A DNA stretch of 64,000 bases from Pseudochelatococcus lubricantis (GTDB lineage Bacteria; Pseudomonadota; Alphaproteobacteria; Rhizobiales; Beijerinckiaceae). A model generated the notes under the pieces. That model was given only the letters and a program-made list of their open reading frames with translations. It was not told the origin of the DNA and did no database searches. The DNA is taken from positions 186,001-250,000 of the forward strand of contig NZ_JAASQI010000005.1 in NCBI RefSeq assembly GCF_011762225.1. The letters are read 5' to 3'. Below are positions 42,775 through 51,397 of the stretch, piece after piece (within the stretch, counting starts at the first letter, position 1; each line of letters begins with the position of its first letter). A program made the translations under genes and the position numbers.

Positions 42775-43192
42775 GGAAAGCCTTCCAGAACAGAGAATAT
42801 CGCGTGCGTCAGCACGCCGCCCCACACGGTTTAACCGGCGAAAAGGCCACGGTCCAGAGCAGCGACGCGCGCAATGCCACCATGAACATCGGGATAATGG
42901 TCAAGGCGGCATGGACGACACAAAAGCGAGATGGGCGCATCCGGGCCTGCTGTCAACAGGCGGCGGGCGACAATCGGAATCCGTCGATGAGGACGGACGG
43001 CCGGAATGCCTTTTTCCCATGAATCTCCTTTCCGCTGAACTTCTGTTTCCGAGGAATCCCCTTTCCGACAAATTTCCTTGCCATTGTCGGCGGGTTACGC
43101 CACTCATTCATCGGTTCGCAGCCGGGAAGGTCGCGAATCTGCCCTGCCCCCCCGGCGGCGTCCAACCACGCCACTATTTTCTGGATTGCACC
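42775..43192 (+). other. Divergent intergenic region between secA and the parvulin gene
   Basis: About 418 bp holding the two outward promoters. Nothing in it looks coding; short frames exist but have no family pattern. The right half contains a set of imperfect short repeats (43004-43075, listed separately). No confident -35/-10 pair was found. Confidence 0.5.
43004..43075. repeat. Imperfect direct repeats upstream of the parvulin gene
   Basis: Three copies of a GAATNCCTTTTCC-like unit start at 43004, 43021 and 43054. The second and third match over 22 bases with six differences (GAATCTCCTTTCCGCTGAAC and GAATCCCCTTTCCGACAAAT). Spacing is 17 and 33 bases. They could be repeated regulator sites or slippage products. 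Confidence 0.5.
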
Positions 43193-44128
43193 ATGATCGC
43201 GCGCCGTTTCCGCCTTCCCGCCCTTCTGGCCGCCTCGCTCGTTGCGTATTCGGGCGTGGCGGTGGCCCAGCAGCCAGCCGCTTCTTCTCCCGCATCCGCC
43301 GAGACGCAGGCCGGCGACAAGGTTCTCGCGCGCGTCAATGGCGCCACGATCACCGAGCGCGACCTCGCCCTCGCTGCGGAGGAGCTGAGCGACCGCCTGC
43401 CCGCTATGCCGGAAGCGCAGCGGCGCGATTATCTCGTGGGCTATCTGATCGACATTCGCCTCGGTTCCGCGGCGGCGCAGGCGGAGAAGCTCGACGAATC
43501 GGCCGGTTTTGCCGGGCGGCTCGCCTATGCCCGCGACAAGGTGCTCGTCGACGAGTACCTTGCGAAGGTCGCCCGCGATGCGGCCACCGACGAAGCGGGG
43601 CGCAAGCTCTATGAAGAGACCATCAAGAACCTGACGCCTGAGGATGAGGTGCGCGCACGCCACATTCTCGTTCCGGACGAGGCCGCCGCGAAAGCCGTGG
43701 CCGAGCGCCTGAAAAAGGGTGAGGATTTCGCGGCTCTTGCCACCGAGCTGTCGAAGGACCCCGGCTCCGCCAAGGAAGGCGGCGACCTCGGCTATTTCAC
43801 GCGCGACCGCATGGTGCCCGAGTTCTCCGAGATCGCCTTCAAGCTCGATCCCGGCAAGGTGTCCGATCCCGTCAAGAGCCAGTTCGGCTGGCACGTGATC
43901 AAGGTCGAGGACCGGCGCCAGAAGCCTGTGCCGACCTATGAGGAGGTCAAGGACCAGATCGAGACCTTCATCGTTCAGCGTGCCCAGCAGGAAGCGGTTC
44001 TGGCGCTGCGCGAGAAGGCAAAGATCGAGCGGCTGGACAAGCCCGCCGGCGCCGAAAAGGGCGATGCGCCCGCGTCCGGCAACGGTGCCGCCGATGCCGC
44101 GAAGCCTGCCGCGCCGGCGAAGAAGTAA
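43193..44128 (+). CDS. Parvulin-type peptidyl-prolyl isomerase, exported
   Basis: A 311-residue periplasmic foldase. Signal peptide at 1-25 (LLAASLVAYSGVAVAQ), SurA-like helical N-domain (about 40-130) and a parvulin domain (about 150-245; RARHILVPDEAAAKAVAERL, GGDLGYFTRDRMVPEF, SQFGWHVIKVED). The tail is Ala/Lys-rich and probably disordered. It likely assists outer-membrane or exported protein folding. PrsA/SurA-like naming is uncertain. Its promoter is in the secA divergent region. Confidence 0.93.
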   Translation: MIARRFRLPALLAASLVAYSGVAVAQQPAASSPASAETQAGDKVLARVNGATITERDLALAAEELSDRLPAMPEAQRRDYLVGYLIDIRLGSAAAQAEKLDESAGFAGRLAYARDKVLVDEYLAKVARDAATDEAGRKLYEETIKNLTPEDEVRARHILVPDEAAAKAVAERLKKGEDFAALATELSKDPGSAKEGGDLGYFTRDRMVPEFSEIAFKLDPGKVSDPVKSQFGWHVIKVEDRRQKPVPTYEEVKDQIETFIVQRAQQEAVLALREKAKIERLDKPAGAEKGDAPASGNGAADAAKPAAPAKK

Positions 44129-44300
44129 CATGCCGGCGCAGCGCACGGCCACGTGAACCCCGGGCGGCGGACTTCAGGCCAAAAGCGAGCCTGCCGCTCC
44201 ATTTCTTTGGGTATGCACAATTTTTTTCAGGATGGCCGGGTTCGGTTTGCGGCCCGATGCGCCAGACGGCTTCCTTCCGCATAACGGTTGACGAAACATC

Positions 44301-45542
44301 ATGTCCACGACGATATCCCCGCTCGCGCCGAAGACTTATCCCGACCTGCCCGCCATTCCCGGTGCGCGTTTCGCAACGGCGGCGGCGGGCATCCGCTATG
44401 CCGGGCGCACCGACGTGCTGCTTGCGGTCTTCGATCCCGGCACGGTGGTTGCCGGCGCGTTCACACGCTCGCGCTGCCCCTCGGCGCCTGTCGACTGGTG
44501 CCGTGCCAATCTGCCGCACGGCACGGCGCGCGCCCTCGTGGTCAACTCCGGCAATGCCAATGCCTTCACCGGCAGGAAGGGCCGCGAGTCAACGGCGCTG
44601 ACGGCGAAGCTCGCCGCCGGCGTCGTCGGATGCGCGGAGGAAGAGGTTTTTCTCGCCTCCACCGGCGTGATTGGCGAGCCGCTCGATGCCACGAAGTTCG
44701 GCAACGTGCTGGCCGACTGCGCGCACGCCGCCACGGAAACGGCCTGGATCGACGCTGCCCGCGCCATCATGACCACGGACACGTTTCCGAAGGTCGCGAC
44801 CCGCACCGCCACCATCGGCGGCGTCGCTGTCACCATCAACGGCTTCGCCAAGGGCGCGGGCATGATCGCGCCCGACATGGCGACGATGCTGGCCTTCGTC
44901 GTCACGGATGCGCCGCTGTCCGCCAGCGCGCTGCAGGGCCTGCTTTCACGCGGCGTGCAGGGTTCGTTCAATGCCGTCACCGTAGACAGCGACACGTCGA
45001 CATCCGACACGCTGCTTGCCTTCGCCACGGGGGCGGCGGCGAAACGCGGCGCGCCGCTGATCGAGACGGCTGGCGATCGGCGCCTGTCCGGTTTCCGCGC
45101 CGCCCTCAACAAGCTGTTGGTCGACCTCGCGCAGCAGGTGGCGCGCGACGGCGAAGGGGCGCGCAAGTTCATCACCGTGAAGGTGGAAGGCGCGGTCAGC
45201 GCTGCCTCCGCCAAGCGGGTCGCGCTTTCCATTGCCAACTCGCCGCTGGTGAAGACCGCCGCCGCAGGCGAGGATGCCAACTGGGGCCGGGTCGTGATGG
45301 CGGTTGGCAAGGCCGGTGAGCCGGCGGATCGCGACCGCCTGTCCATCTCCTTCGGCGGCATCCGCGTGGCGCACGAAGGCGAGCGTGATCCCACCTACGA
45401 CGAGGAAGCCGTATCCGCCTACATGCGCAACGACGAGATCGTCATCGGCGTCGACCTGGGGCTTGGGCGCGGCGCCGCGACCGTTTGGACCTGCGACCTG
45501 ACCAAGGAATATGTCATCATCAACGGCGACTACCGTTCGTAA
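44301..45542 (+). CDS. argJ: Glutamate N-acetyltransferase/amino-acid acetyltransferase
   Basis: A 413-residue Ntn-type enzyme that transfers acetyl from N-acetylornithine to glutamate, closing the arginine cycle. The autocleavage site lies in [16 protein letters not shown], between Ala194 and the new nucleophile Thr195. The closing motif [17 protein letters not shown] is standard. The usual GSGMIAPNMAT pattern is slightly altered ([11 protein letters not shown]). It is 172 bp downstream of the parvulin gene and 9 bp upstream of mutT. Confidence 0.96.
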   Translation: MSTTISPLAPKTYPDLPAIPGARFATAAAGIRYAGRTDVLLAVFDPGTVVAGAFTRSRCPSAPVDWCRANLPHGTARALVVNSGNANAFTGRKGRESTALTAKLAAGVVGCAEEEVFLASTGVIGEPLDATKFGNVLADCAHAATETAWIDAARAIMTTDTFPKVATRTATIGGVAVTINGFAKGAGMIAPDMATMLAFVVTDAPLSASALQGLLSRGVQGSFNAVTVDSDTSTSDTLLAFATGAAAKRGAPLIETAGDRRLSGFRAALNKLLVDLAQQVARDGEGARKFITVKVEGAVSAASAKRVALSIANSPLVKTAAAGEDANWGRVVMAVGKAGEPADRDRLSISFGGIRVAHEGERDPTYDEEAVSAYMRNDEIVIGVDLGLGRGAATVWTCDLTKEYVIINGDYRS

Positions 45543-45551
45543 GGTTCGATC

Positions 45552-45968
45552 ATGACGGCCGACGCCCCCCGGAAGCTGCTGCTCGTTGTCGCCTGCGCGC
45601 TGATCGATGCCGATGGGCGCGTGCTCATCGCGCAGCGGCCGGAAGGCAAGGCGCTTGCGGGGTTGTGGGAGTTTCCGGGCGGCAAGCTGGAGCCGGGCGA
45701 AAGCCCAGAGGAGACGCTCATCCGGGAGCTGGCGGAGGAACTTGGCATTGTCGTCAAGGAAGCCTGCCTCGCGCCGCTTACCTTCGCGAGCCATACCTAT
45801 GAGAACTTCCACCTGCTGATGCCGCTCTACGTCTGCCGCCGGTGGGAAGGCACGGCCTCTTCGCGCGAGGGCCAGGCGCTCAAATGGGTCGCGCCCCGCA
45901 GCCTGCGCGACTATCCCATGCCGCCTGCGGATGCGCCGCTCATCCCGTTTCTCATAGATTTGCAGTAA
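45552..45968 (+). CDS. mutT: 8-oxo-dGTP diphosphatase (MutT-type Nudix)
   Basis: A 138-residue Nudix hydrolase that removes oxidised dGTP from the nucleotide pool. The Nudix box is GGKLEPGESPEETLIRELAE followed by ELGI (about 40-62). The start lies nine bases after the argJ stop, so the genes are probably co-transcribed, an arrangement seen in many rhizobia. Confidence 0.92.
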   Translation: MTADAPRKLLLVVACALIDADGRVLIAQRPEGKALAGLWEFPGGKLEPGESPEETLIRELAEELGIVVKEACLAPLTFASHTYENFHLLMPLYVCRRWEGTASSREGQALKWVAPRSLRDYPMPPADAPLIPFLIDLQ

Positions 45969-45975
45969 CCTGCTG

Positions 45976-45998
45976 GAAAACCTGTCGAACAGGTTATT
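45976..45998. terminator. Bidirectional terminator between mutT and the transglycosylase gene
   Basis: A 6-bp stem AACCTG/CAGGTT with a five-base loop (45979-45995). On the minus strand it is followed by TTTTCC; on the plus strand by ATT. It lies between the two convergent stop codons and probably serves the minus-strand gene best. Confidence 0.5.
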
Positions 45999-46698
45999 GC
46001 ATGATCATCAGGCTGGCGGAATTGATCTGCCCGGTGACCTTGCGCCAACGGGCATCCGCCGCCGTCCAGTTCAGCCGGCTCTTCTTGCGTATCTTCCCCG
46101 CGACGCGCGTTCCGCCGCCGACCGGTTCGCCGAAGGTGGCCTTGGGCACCTCGCCCGTCACCGCATAGCCGCGCGCGGCAAGGCCGCGCCTTACCCTGAT
46201 GCAATAATCCACGGAGCGATGCGAAAACCGGCTCTCGCCATGGCCGGCGCGGTACTTCATTACCGTCGTGCAGACGTCGTTGCCGGAAAGCCGCCACGCC
46301 TGCGCGAGATAGGTTACCCCGTAGTGGATGTTGGTTTCAGGCTCGAACAGGTCTTTCGTCGGCCCCGAGAAGCCGAGCATCCGCGCGGTCGAAGGCAGCA
46401 GCTGCATCAGGCCGACCTCACCGACGCCACCGACAGCTCCGCGATCGTAGCCGCTCTCGACTTCGGCCACGGCGTCTGCCAGTTCGAAGGGCACGCCCGC
46501 TGCTGCTGCCTTTTTCCGCAGGATCGCGCGATAGCCGGCCTTGCCGTCCGCCGGCTGTATCGACTGCACCGGTGCCGCCGCTTCCGGCGGCGCCGTTTCC
46601 GTGACTGCGACTTTCGTTGTGGCTTCCTGCGCCGGCGTGCCCTGAGCCCATGCTGCTGAAGACAGTGTCAGCATGCCAATGACAAGTATGCGGCGCAT
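45994..46698 (-). CDS. Lytic transglycosylase, SLT domain
   Basis: A 234-residue exported muramidase-like enzyme. Signal peptide at 1-18, then an Ala/Pro/Glu-rich linker, then the SLT core (about 55-165) with the catalytic Glu region AVAEVESGYD, the GEVGLMQLLPSTARMLGF motif and the substrate motif YLAQAWRLSGND and MKYRAGHG. It cleaves peptidoglycan glycan strands to leave 1,6-anhydro ends. It may serve wall turnover or assembly of an envelope-spanning machine; no such machine is nearby. Confidence 0.92.
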   Translation of the reverse strand: MRRILVIGMLTLSSAAWAQGTPAQEATTKVAVTETAPPEAAAPVQSIQPADGKAGYRAILRKKAAAAGVPFELADAVAEVESGYDRGAVGGVGEVGLMQLLPSTARMLGFSGPTKDLFEPETNIHYGVTYLAQAWRLSGNDVCTTVMKYRAGHGESRFSHRSVDYCIRVRRGLAARGYAVTGEVPKATFGEPVGGGTRVAGKIRKKSRLNWTAADARWRKVTGQINSASLMIMQ

Positions 46699-46797
46699 GG
46701 TTTATCCGATCCTGCAAGAGACTTTCCGCAACGTACAGACGAGCTGTACGCTACAGCACTTTCCTTAAAACTTCATGTTAGTGATCAGGCGCGGAAA

Positions 46798-47007
46798 TCA
46801 AGAAAGCGTGCGCGCCTCTTCCGGCAGCATGATCGGGATCCCGTCGCGGATCGGATAGGCGAGCTTCGCCTGCCGGCTGATGAGCTCCTGCTTTTCTGCG
46901 TCGTACTCCAGCGGCGCCTTGGTCAGCGGGCAGACGAGCAGTTCGAGCAGCTTGGGATCGATTCTGGTCGGCGAAGCGGCTTCTGCTTGTGAATTCTGAT
47001 GGCTCAT
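46798..47007 (-). CDS. Trm112 family protein
   Basis: A 69-residue protein of the Trm112/YcaR family. Core [17 protein letters not shown] and [18 protein letters not shown]. The usual zinc cysteines are mostly absent; only one Cys remains (CPLT). Bacterial members are small helpers of methyltransferases or of unknown role. The start is ATG at 47007 with GGAGAG upstream. Confidence 0.9.
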   Translation of the reverse strand: MSHQNSQAEAASPTRIDPKLLELLVCPLTKAPLEYDAEKQELISRQAKLAYPIRDGIPIMLPEEARTLS

Positions 47008-47109
47008 GCTTGTGCTCTCCTGCGCGCCTGCTGCGCGGATTTTCATGCGGGAGTAAGCAGGATCGGCGCGTGCCGTCAACAATTACCGTCCCTGTCTTAC
47101 TGCGCCGTG

Positions 47110-47790
47110 TCACTGCAATGTGGTGTCGGGCGCGTCGCCGGAGCGCGCCAGCTCGATTTCCGTGATCGCCACGAGCGTGTCGGCGCGCGCCTTCAGGTCC
47201 GGGGCTTCGAGCAACGCCTGCTTTTCGCGCACGCCGTACGGGCTCATCATCGACAGGGCGTTGACGAGCGCCTCATTCGACGCTTCCTCGATGCTTTTCC
47301 AGTCGATTCGCAGGTCCTTCGCTTCCGCGAAGCGGTGCAGCACGTCGATCACCGCCTGGCGGTCGACCTCATCCTCGCCGGCGCGGGCGTTGAAGTCCTC
47401 CCGATAGGGCTCGTAGTCGACGCGCGCCTGCCGGTAGGGCGTCAGCACCGGCAGTTCCTCGATCAGGCGGAAGCGGGAAATCCCCGTCAGGGACACGAGA
47501 TAACGGCCGTATTCCACCTCGACGAATTGTGTGATGCGCCCTGCGCATCCCACCTTGTAGAGTGGCGGCACGTCGACGTCGGCGGCTTCTGCGTCGGGCT
47601 GGACGATACCGATCACGCGCTTGCTGCCGATCACATCGTCCACCATGGCGAGGTAGCGCGGCTCGAAGACGTTGAGCGGCAGTTGCCCGCGCGGAAGCAG
47701 CAACGCCCCGGCGAGCGGGAAAAGAGGGATCACGCCCGGGCAATCGGCCGCGGACCAATGGACCGGATTCGAACGCTGCACAGGGTTCAT
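47110..47790 (-). CDS. Lon N-terminal (substrate-binding) domain protein
   Basis: A 226-residue stand-alone LON substrate-binding domain without ATPase or protease. Core PLFPLAGALLLPRGQLPLNV, EPRYLAMVDD and IGIVQPDAE are typical. Function of such proteins is not settled. The start is ATG at 47790 with GGGAGG seven bases upstream. It lies between the thioredoxin-TPR gene and the Trm112-like gene, a conserved trio in rhizobia. Confidence 0.92.
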   Translation of the reverse strand: MNPVQRSNPVHWSAADCPGVIPLFPLAGALLLPRGQLPLNVFEPRYLAMVDDVIGSKRVIGIVQPDAEAADVDVPPLYKVGCAGRITQFVEVEYGRYLVSLTGISRFRLIEELPVLTPYRQARVDYEPYREDFNARAGEDEVDRQAVIDVLHRFAEAKDLRIDWKSIEEASNEALVNALSMMSPYGVREKQALLEAPDLKARADTLVAITEIELARSGDAPDTTLQ

Positions 47791-47978
47791 GGCCACCTCC
47801 CATAGTGCTTTCGCGGCAGGAGCGGATACCGCATTCCAGCCCGAAAACGCATCAGATCCAAAAAGCTCGCGTCGAACGCCGAAAGCCGGCGTCAAACGCG
47901 AGGCCGGAGCAATCCGGAGGCTTCGGCGAGAAGCGGGAATGCTCCGGCCGGCTTGCGGCCGGGCCCTCCGAAGGTCCC

Positions 47979-48869
47979 TTACGAGAACAGCACCGACGAA
48001 AGCCGCCGCCGCCCGAGGACGGACGCCGGATCGGTCGGCCCCCAGGCCTCGAAGAACTGCAGAAGCTGCTTGCGCGCGCTGTCGTCGTTCCAGCCGCGAT
48101 CGCGGCGCACGAGTTCGATGAGCTGCAGCGCCGCCTCTTCGCGCCGGTTCCGGCCGTTGAGCGCCAGCGCGAGGTCGAAGCGAGCCTGATGGTCGTCCGG
48201 AGAGGCGGCGACGCGCTGCTCCAGTTCCCGGACGTCGCCCAGGCCCTCCGCCTGCGCGGCCAGCTCCAGCGCGGCGCGGGCGGCGGAAATATGGGGATCG
48301 TTCGTCTTGTCGGCGGGTACCATGTCCAGAAAGCGCTGTGCGCCCTCCAGATCGCCCAGCGTCACGTGCAGGCGCGCCAGCGCGCCGATGGCGCGGGTGC
48401 TCTCAGGCGTCTGCGCCAACACGGCCGCATAGATTTCGGCCGCGCCCGAGACATCTCCGGCCGCCGCCCTGGCGTCCGCTTCGTCGAGCAGGGCGTCTGC
48501 GCCGCCAAGCGGCCCGACCAGGCGTTCGATGAAGGACTTGACCTGGCTTTCGGGCAGCACGCCGACGAAGCCGTCGACGGGCTGGCCCTTCTGGAACGCG
48601 ATGACGGCTGGAATGGACTGGATGCCGAGCTGCCCGGGAATTTCGGGATGATCGTCGATGTTCAGCTTGACGAGCCTGACACGTCCCTGCGCCGCCTTGA
48701 CCGTCTTTTCGATGATCGGCGTGAGTTGCCGGCACGGGCCGCACCACGGCGCCCAGAAATCGACCAGAACCGGCTGGCTCATGGACTCGGCGATCACGTC
48801 CTGGCGAAAATCGCGCGTGGTCGTATCCTTGACCAGAGCAGCGGACGGAGACTGTGTTTCGGCAACCAT
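47979..48869 (-). CDS. Thioredoxin-TPR co-chaperone (YbbN/CnoX-like)
   Basis: A 296-residue cytosolic protein. The N-terminal thioredoxin domain (about 15-115) has an intact redox site WAPWCGPCRQL (Cys43, Cys46); the C-terminal half has TPR units (about 130-290; LARLHVTLGDLEGAQRFLDM). CnoX-type proteins protect clients from oxidation and pass them to GroEL or DnaK. Many enterobacterial members have lost a cysteine, whereas this one should be redox-active. A 7-bp GC hairpin (47944-47962) lies shortly after the stop. Confidence 0.93.
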   Translation of the reverse strand: MVAETQSPSAALVKDTTTRDFRQDVIAESMSQPVLVDFWAPWCGPCRQLTPIIEKTVKAAQGRVRLVKLNIDDHPEIPGQLGIQSIPAVIAFQKGQPVDGFVGVLPESQVKSFIERLVGPLGGADALLDEADARAAAGDVSGAAEIYAAVLAQTPESTRAIGALARLHVTLGDLEGAQRFLDMVPADKTNDPHISAARAALELAAQAEGLGDVRELEQRVAASPDDHQARFDLALALNGRNRREEAALQLIELVRRDRGWNDDSARKQLLQFFEAWGPTDPASVLGRRRLSSVLFS

Positions 48870-49212
48870 AACGTTCCCCTTCGACGATCCTCGATGATGA
48901 CGGCAAACCCGGCAGACAGGCGAAACTCTTTAGCGCACCAATCCATGCTCGAAAAGAAGTCCTTCGTCGCCGGAAGGCGCCGGAGACCGTCCCGAAAGAG
49001 CGCCCCGCCCTGCCGCCTCCGCGAAACCCTTCGCCGGGAACGCATCCCGACGCCTGGAAAATGGGGTCCTTGCTTTCCGAGCGCAATCTCTATCGCGCTC
49101 ATCGCCGTCGTTTCCGTGCGCGGTCCGTACCCTGCCCCGCCGAGGTGGAACGATGGCGAATTATGTTATATTAGACGACCGAGTTGGTGCAGGGGCGGAA
49201 AGGAATAATGCC
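48870..49212. other. Divergent intergenic region between the thioredoxin-TPR gene and ubiK-like gene
   Basis: About 343 bp. No convincing gene. A TATATT (49167-49172) about 40 bases before the UbiK-like start is a good -10 candidate for the rightward gene but has no matching -35. Frames in the region have no family pattern. Confidence 0.45.
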
Positions 49213-49518
49213 ATGACACAGACGAGCGGCCGGATTTTCGACGATTTTGCACGCCTCATCACCGATGCCGCCGGCTTGGCTGACGGCGCGCGGCGCGAGG
49301 TGGAAACGGCGGCGCGCGTGCAGGCGGAGCGTCTTCTGCGGTCCCTCGACGTCGTCTCCCGCGAGGAATTCGAGGCTGTGCGCGAGATCGCCATCGCGGC
49401 GCGCGAGGAAAACGAGAAGCTCCTCGCCCGTATCGAAGCCCTTGAGGCGCGTCTGGCTGGTCCGGAAGATGTGCGGCAGAATGCCGCATCCGAGGATGCT
49501 GCCACTACGTCTCCATAA
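49213..49518 (+). CDS. Accessory factor UbiK-family protein (YqiC/BMFP)
   Basis: A 101-residue mostly helical protein. The N-terminal part (RIFDDFARLITDAAGLADGA) and the coiled C-terminal half (VSREEFEAVREIAIAAREEN) fit the BMFP/UbiK family, whose E. coli member supports ubiquinone synthesis and membrane fusion in vitro. The ATG at 49213 has AGGAA nearby. A membrane-associated trimer is expected from relatives. Confidence 0.85.
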   Translation: MTQTSGRIFDDFARLITDAAGLADGARREVETAARVQAERLLRSLDVVSREEFEAVREIAIAAREENEKLLARIEALEARLAGPEDVRQNAASEDAATTSP

Positions 49519-49947
49519 TGTATTGACAACCGTAACGTCGCGGGCGTTCTCACGTTTCATGGGAACGGGCGGCAGGGTTGCATTTTCTTTTTGCCGGCTT
49601 ATTCTGAATGTTTGTGAAAAATACGGGTGTGGAAACCTGTCGGGGGCCCATTGTGGGAGAGGAGCGAATCCCTGACGATGATCCTGCATTGCATGCAATG
49701 CTCTTCGTTGGTATCTCCCTTGATTATAAGGGTGATTCGCCATGGATGTACTGCTGCGGCACGTCCTGAACACAGGATCGGATGCATATGAGCAGATTGA
49801 GGTACAACCGGAAGGTGCCCTGTGGCGACAGGGCGAATGTCTTCTTTTTTCCACCGTCCCGCAATATCGATGGCGTGCGCCCTGCTTGCCCGCACGGCCC
49901 ATCGTATTTTGTTTCAGTGCGAGCCGAGGGATCGGCGAGGGAACGAT
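49519..49947 (+). other. Intergenic region between ubiK-like and ybjN-like genes
   Basis: About 429 bp with no gene I can support. It contains TTGACA at 49523-49528 and a pair TTGCAT (49578-49583)/TATTCT (49600-49605, 16-bp spacer) as promoter candidates, and an AT-rich CCCTTGATTATAAGGG imperfect palindrome near 49718-49733. The length suggests a regulated long 5' leader or a small RNA, but nothing is specific. Confidence 0.4.
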
Positions 49948-50454
49948 ATGACACATCTCGACTTTGAAATCGTCCCCGAGCGGGACGAGCACCCGCTGGA
50001 TGTCGTGGAGCGTTATGCGTCGATGAACGACTGGACGTTTGATCGCGCCGACGACAACGAGATGTCGGTCTCGATCACGAGCGGCTGGGCAGATTATCAT
50101 ATCGCCTTTACCTGGATTGAGGAAATGGAGGCGTTGCACCTTGCCTGTGCCTTCGACCTCAAGGTGCAGGAGCGTCAACGGCCCGAAATGCTCAAGCTGA
50201 TCTCGCTCATCAACGAACAGTTGTGGGTCGGGCATTTCGACCTGTGGACGCGGGAGAACGTCGTCATGTTCCGCCACGCGCTTCTGCTGTCGGGCGGCGT
50301 GGAACCGACTCGCAACCAGTGCGAGACGATGCTGCAGGTGGCGGTGGAGACGTGCGAGCGTTATTATCAGGCGTTCCAGTTCGTGCTCTGGGCCGGCAAG
50401 AGCGCGCACGAGGCGTTGGAAGGTGTGCTGTTCGAGACGGAGGGCGAGGCCTGA
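49948..50454 (+). CDS. YbjN domain-containing protein
   Basis: A 168-residue soluble protein of the YbjN group, related in fold to type III secretion chaperones. Visible: DFEIVPERDEHPLDVVERYA, a beta-rich middle (MSVSITSGWADYHIAFTW) and VGHFDLWTRENVVMFRHALL. The function is unknown; E. coli YbjN influences motility and stress traits. It is upstream of proC by 52 bases, a conserved pair in rhizobia. ATG at 49948 has GAGGG upstream. Confidence 0.9.
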   Translation: MTHLDFEIVPERDEHPLDVVERYASMNDWTFDRADDNEMSVSITSGWADYHIAFTWIEEMEALHLACAFDLKVQERQRPEMLKLISLINEQLWVGHFDLWTRENVVMFRHALLLSGGVEPTRNQCETMLQVAVETCERYYQAFQFVLWAGKSAHEALEGVLFETEGEA

Positions 50455-50506
50455 GCGCCTGGCTCCGGCTGTTTTCCAGGACTGGCTACAAACGAGGGAT
50501 GATGAG

Positions 50507-51385
50507 ATGACGACGGGAGTGCAGACTGTGCAGCGGTTTTCCGACATTCTGGAAAGCCCGCCGCCCGATGCCGCGCTTCCGCTGTCGCTCGTTCTGGTTG
50601 GCGCGGGCAAGATGGGCGGCGCCCTGCTCGACGGCTGGCTGAAATCCGGCCTCGATCCTGTCCGGGTGACGATCATCGATCCCCACCCCTCCGCCGATAT
50701 CGTGCGGATCGCGGCAGAGCGCGGCATCGGCCTCAATCCCGCCTCCGGGGATATCGGCGCACCGGAGGTTCTGGTGCTGGCGGTGAAGCCGCAGTTCCTG
50801 GACGAGATCGCGCCCGATCTTGCGCGGCTTGCGGCGCCCGGCACTTTGGTTCTGTCGATTCTCGCCGGCAAGACGCTGGATAATCTCTCGCAGCGGCTTC
50901 CCGGCACGCGCGCCATCGTCCGGGCGATGCCCAACCTGCCTGCCTCCATCGGCCGGGGCATCACCGGCGTCGTCGCCGCTTCTGGGACGAGCGAGGCGCA
51001 GCGCGCCACGGCAACGGTGTTGCTGTCGGGAGCCGGCGCCGTCGAATGGCTCGACGACGAAAGCCTGATCGACGCCCTCACCGGCGTGTCGGGATCGGGA
51101 CCTGCCTACGTGTTTTATCTCGTCGAGGCGCTGGCAGAGGCTGGCGTGGCGGCCGGCCTTCCGGCGGCGCTTTCGCAGCGGCTGGCGCGCGCCACGGTGA
51201 CGGGCGCCGGCGCGCTGCTCGACCAATCCCCGCTATCGGCGGCCGAGCTGCGCGAGGCCGTGACCTCGAAGGGCGGCACCACGGCAGCAGCGCTTGCGGT
51301 GCTGAGCGGCGAGAACGGCATCGGCCCGATCGTCACGCAGGCCGTGGCCGCCGCCAGGCGAAGGGCCGGCGAGCTTTCCGGCTGA
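50507..51385 (+). CDS. proC: Pyrroline-5-carboxylate reductase
   Basis: A 292-residue enzyme for the last step of proline synthesis. NADPH-binding VLVGAGKMGGALLDGWL (about 28-44), then MPNLPASIGRGITG, SGSGPAYVFYLVEAL and the closing SKGGTTAAALAVL. The first 25 residues are an extension before the Rossmann strand; the ATG at 50507 is the only reasonable start. ProB and proA lie 16 kb away, so the pathway is split. It converges on the histidine kinase gene. Confidence 0.96.
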   Translation: MTTGVQTVQRFSDILESPPPDAALPLSLVLVGAGKMGGALLDGWLKSGLDPVRVTIIDPHPSADIVRIAAERGIGLNPASGDIGAPEVLVLAVKPQFLDEIAPDLARLAAPGTLVLSILAGKTLDNLSQRLPGTRAIVRAMPNLPASIGRGITGVVAASGTSEAQRATATVLLSGAGAVEWLDDESLIDALTGVSGSGPAYVFYLVEALAEAGVAAGLPAALSQRLARATVTGAGALLDQSPLSAAELREAVTSKGGTTAAALAVLSGENGIGPIVTQAVAAARRRAGELSG

Positions 51386-51397
51386 CCCGGGCGCGGC

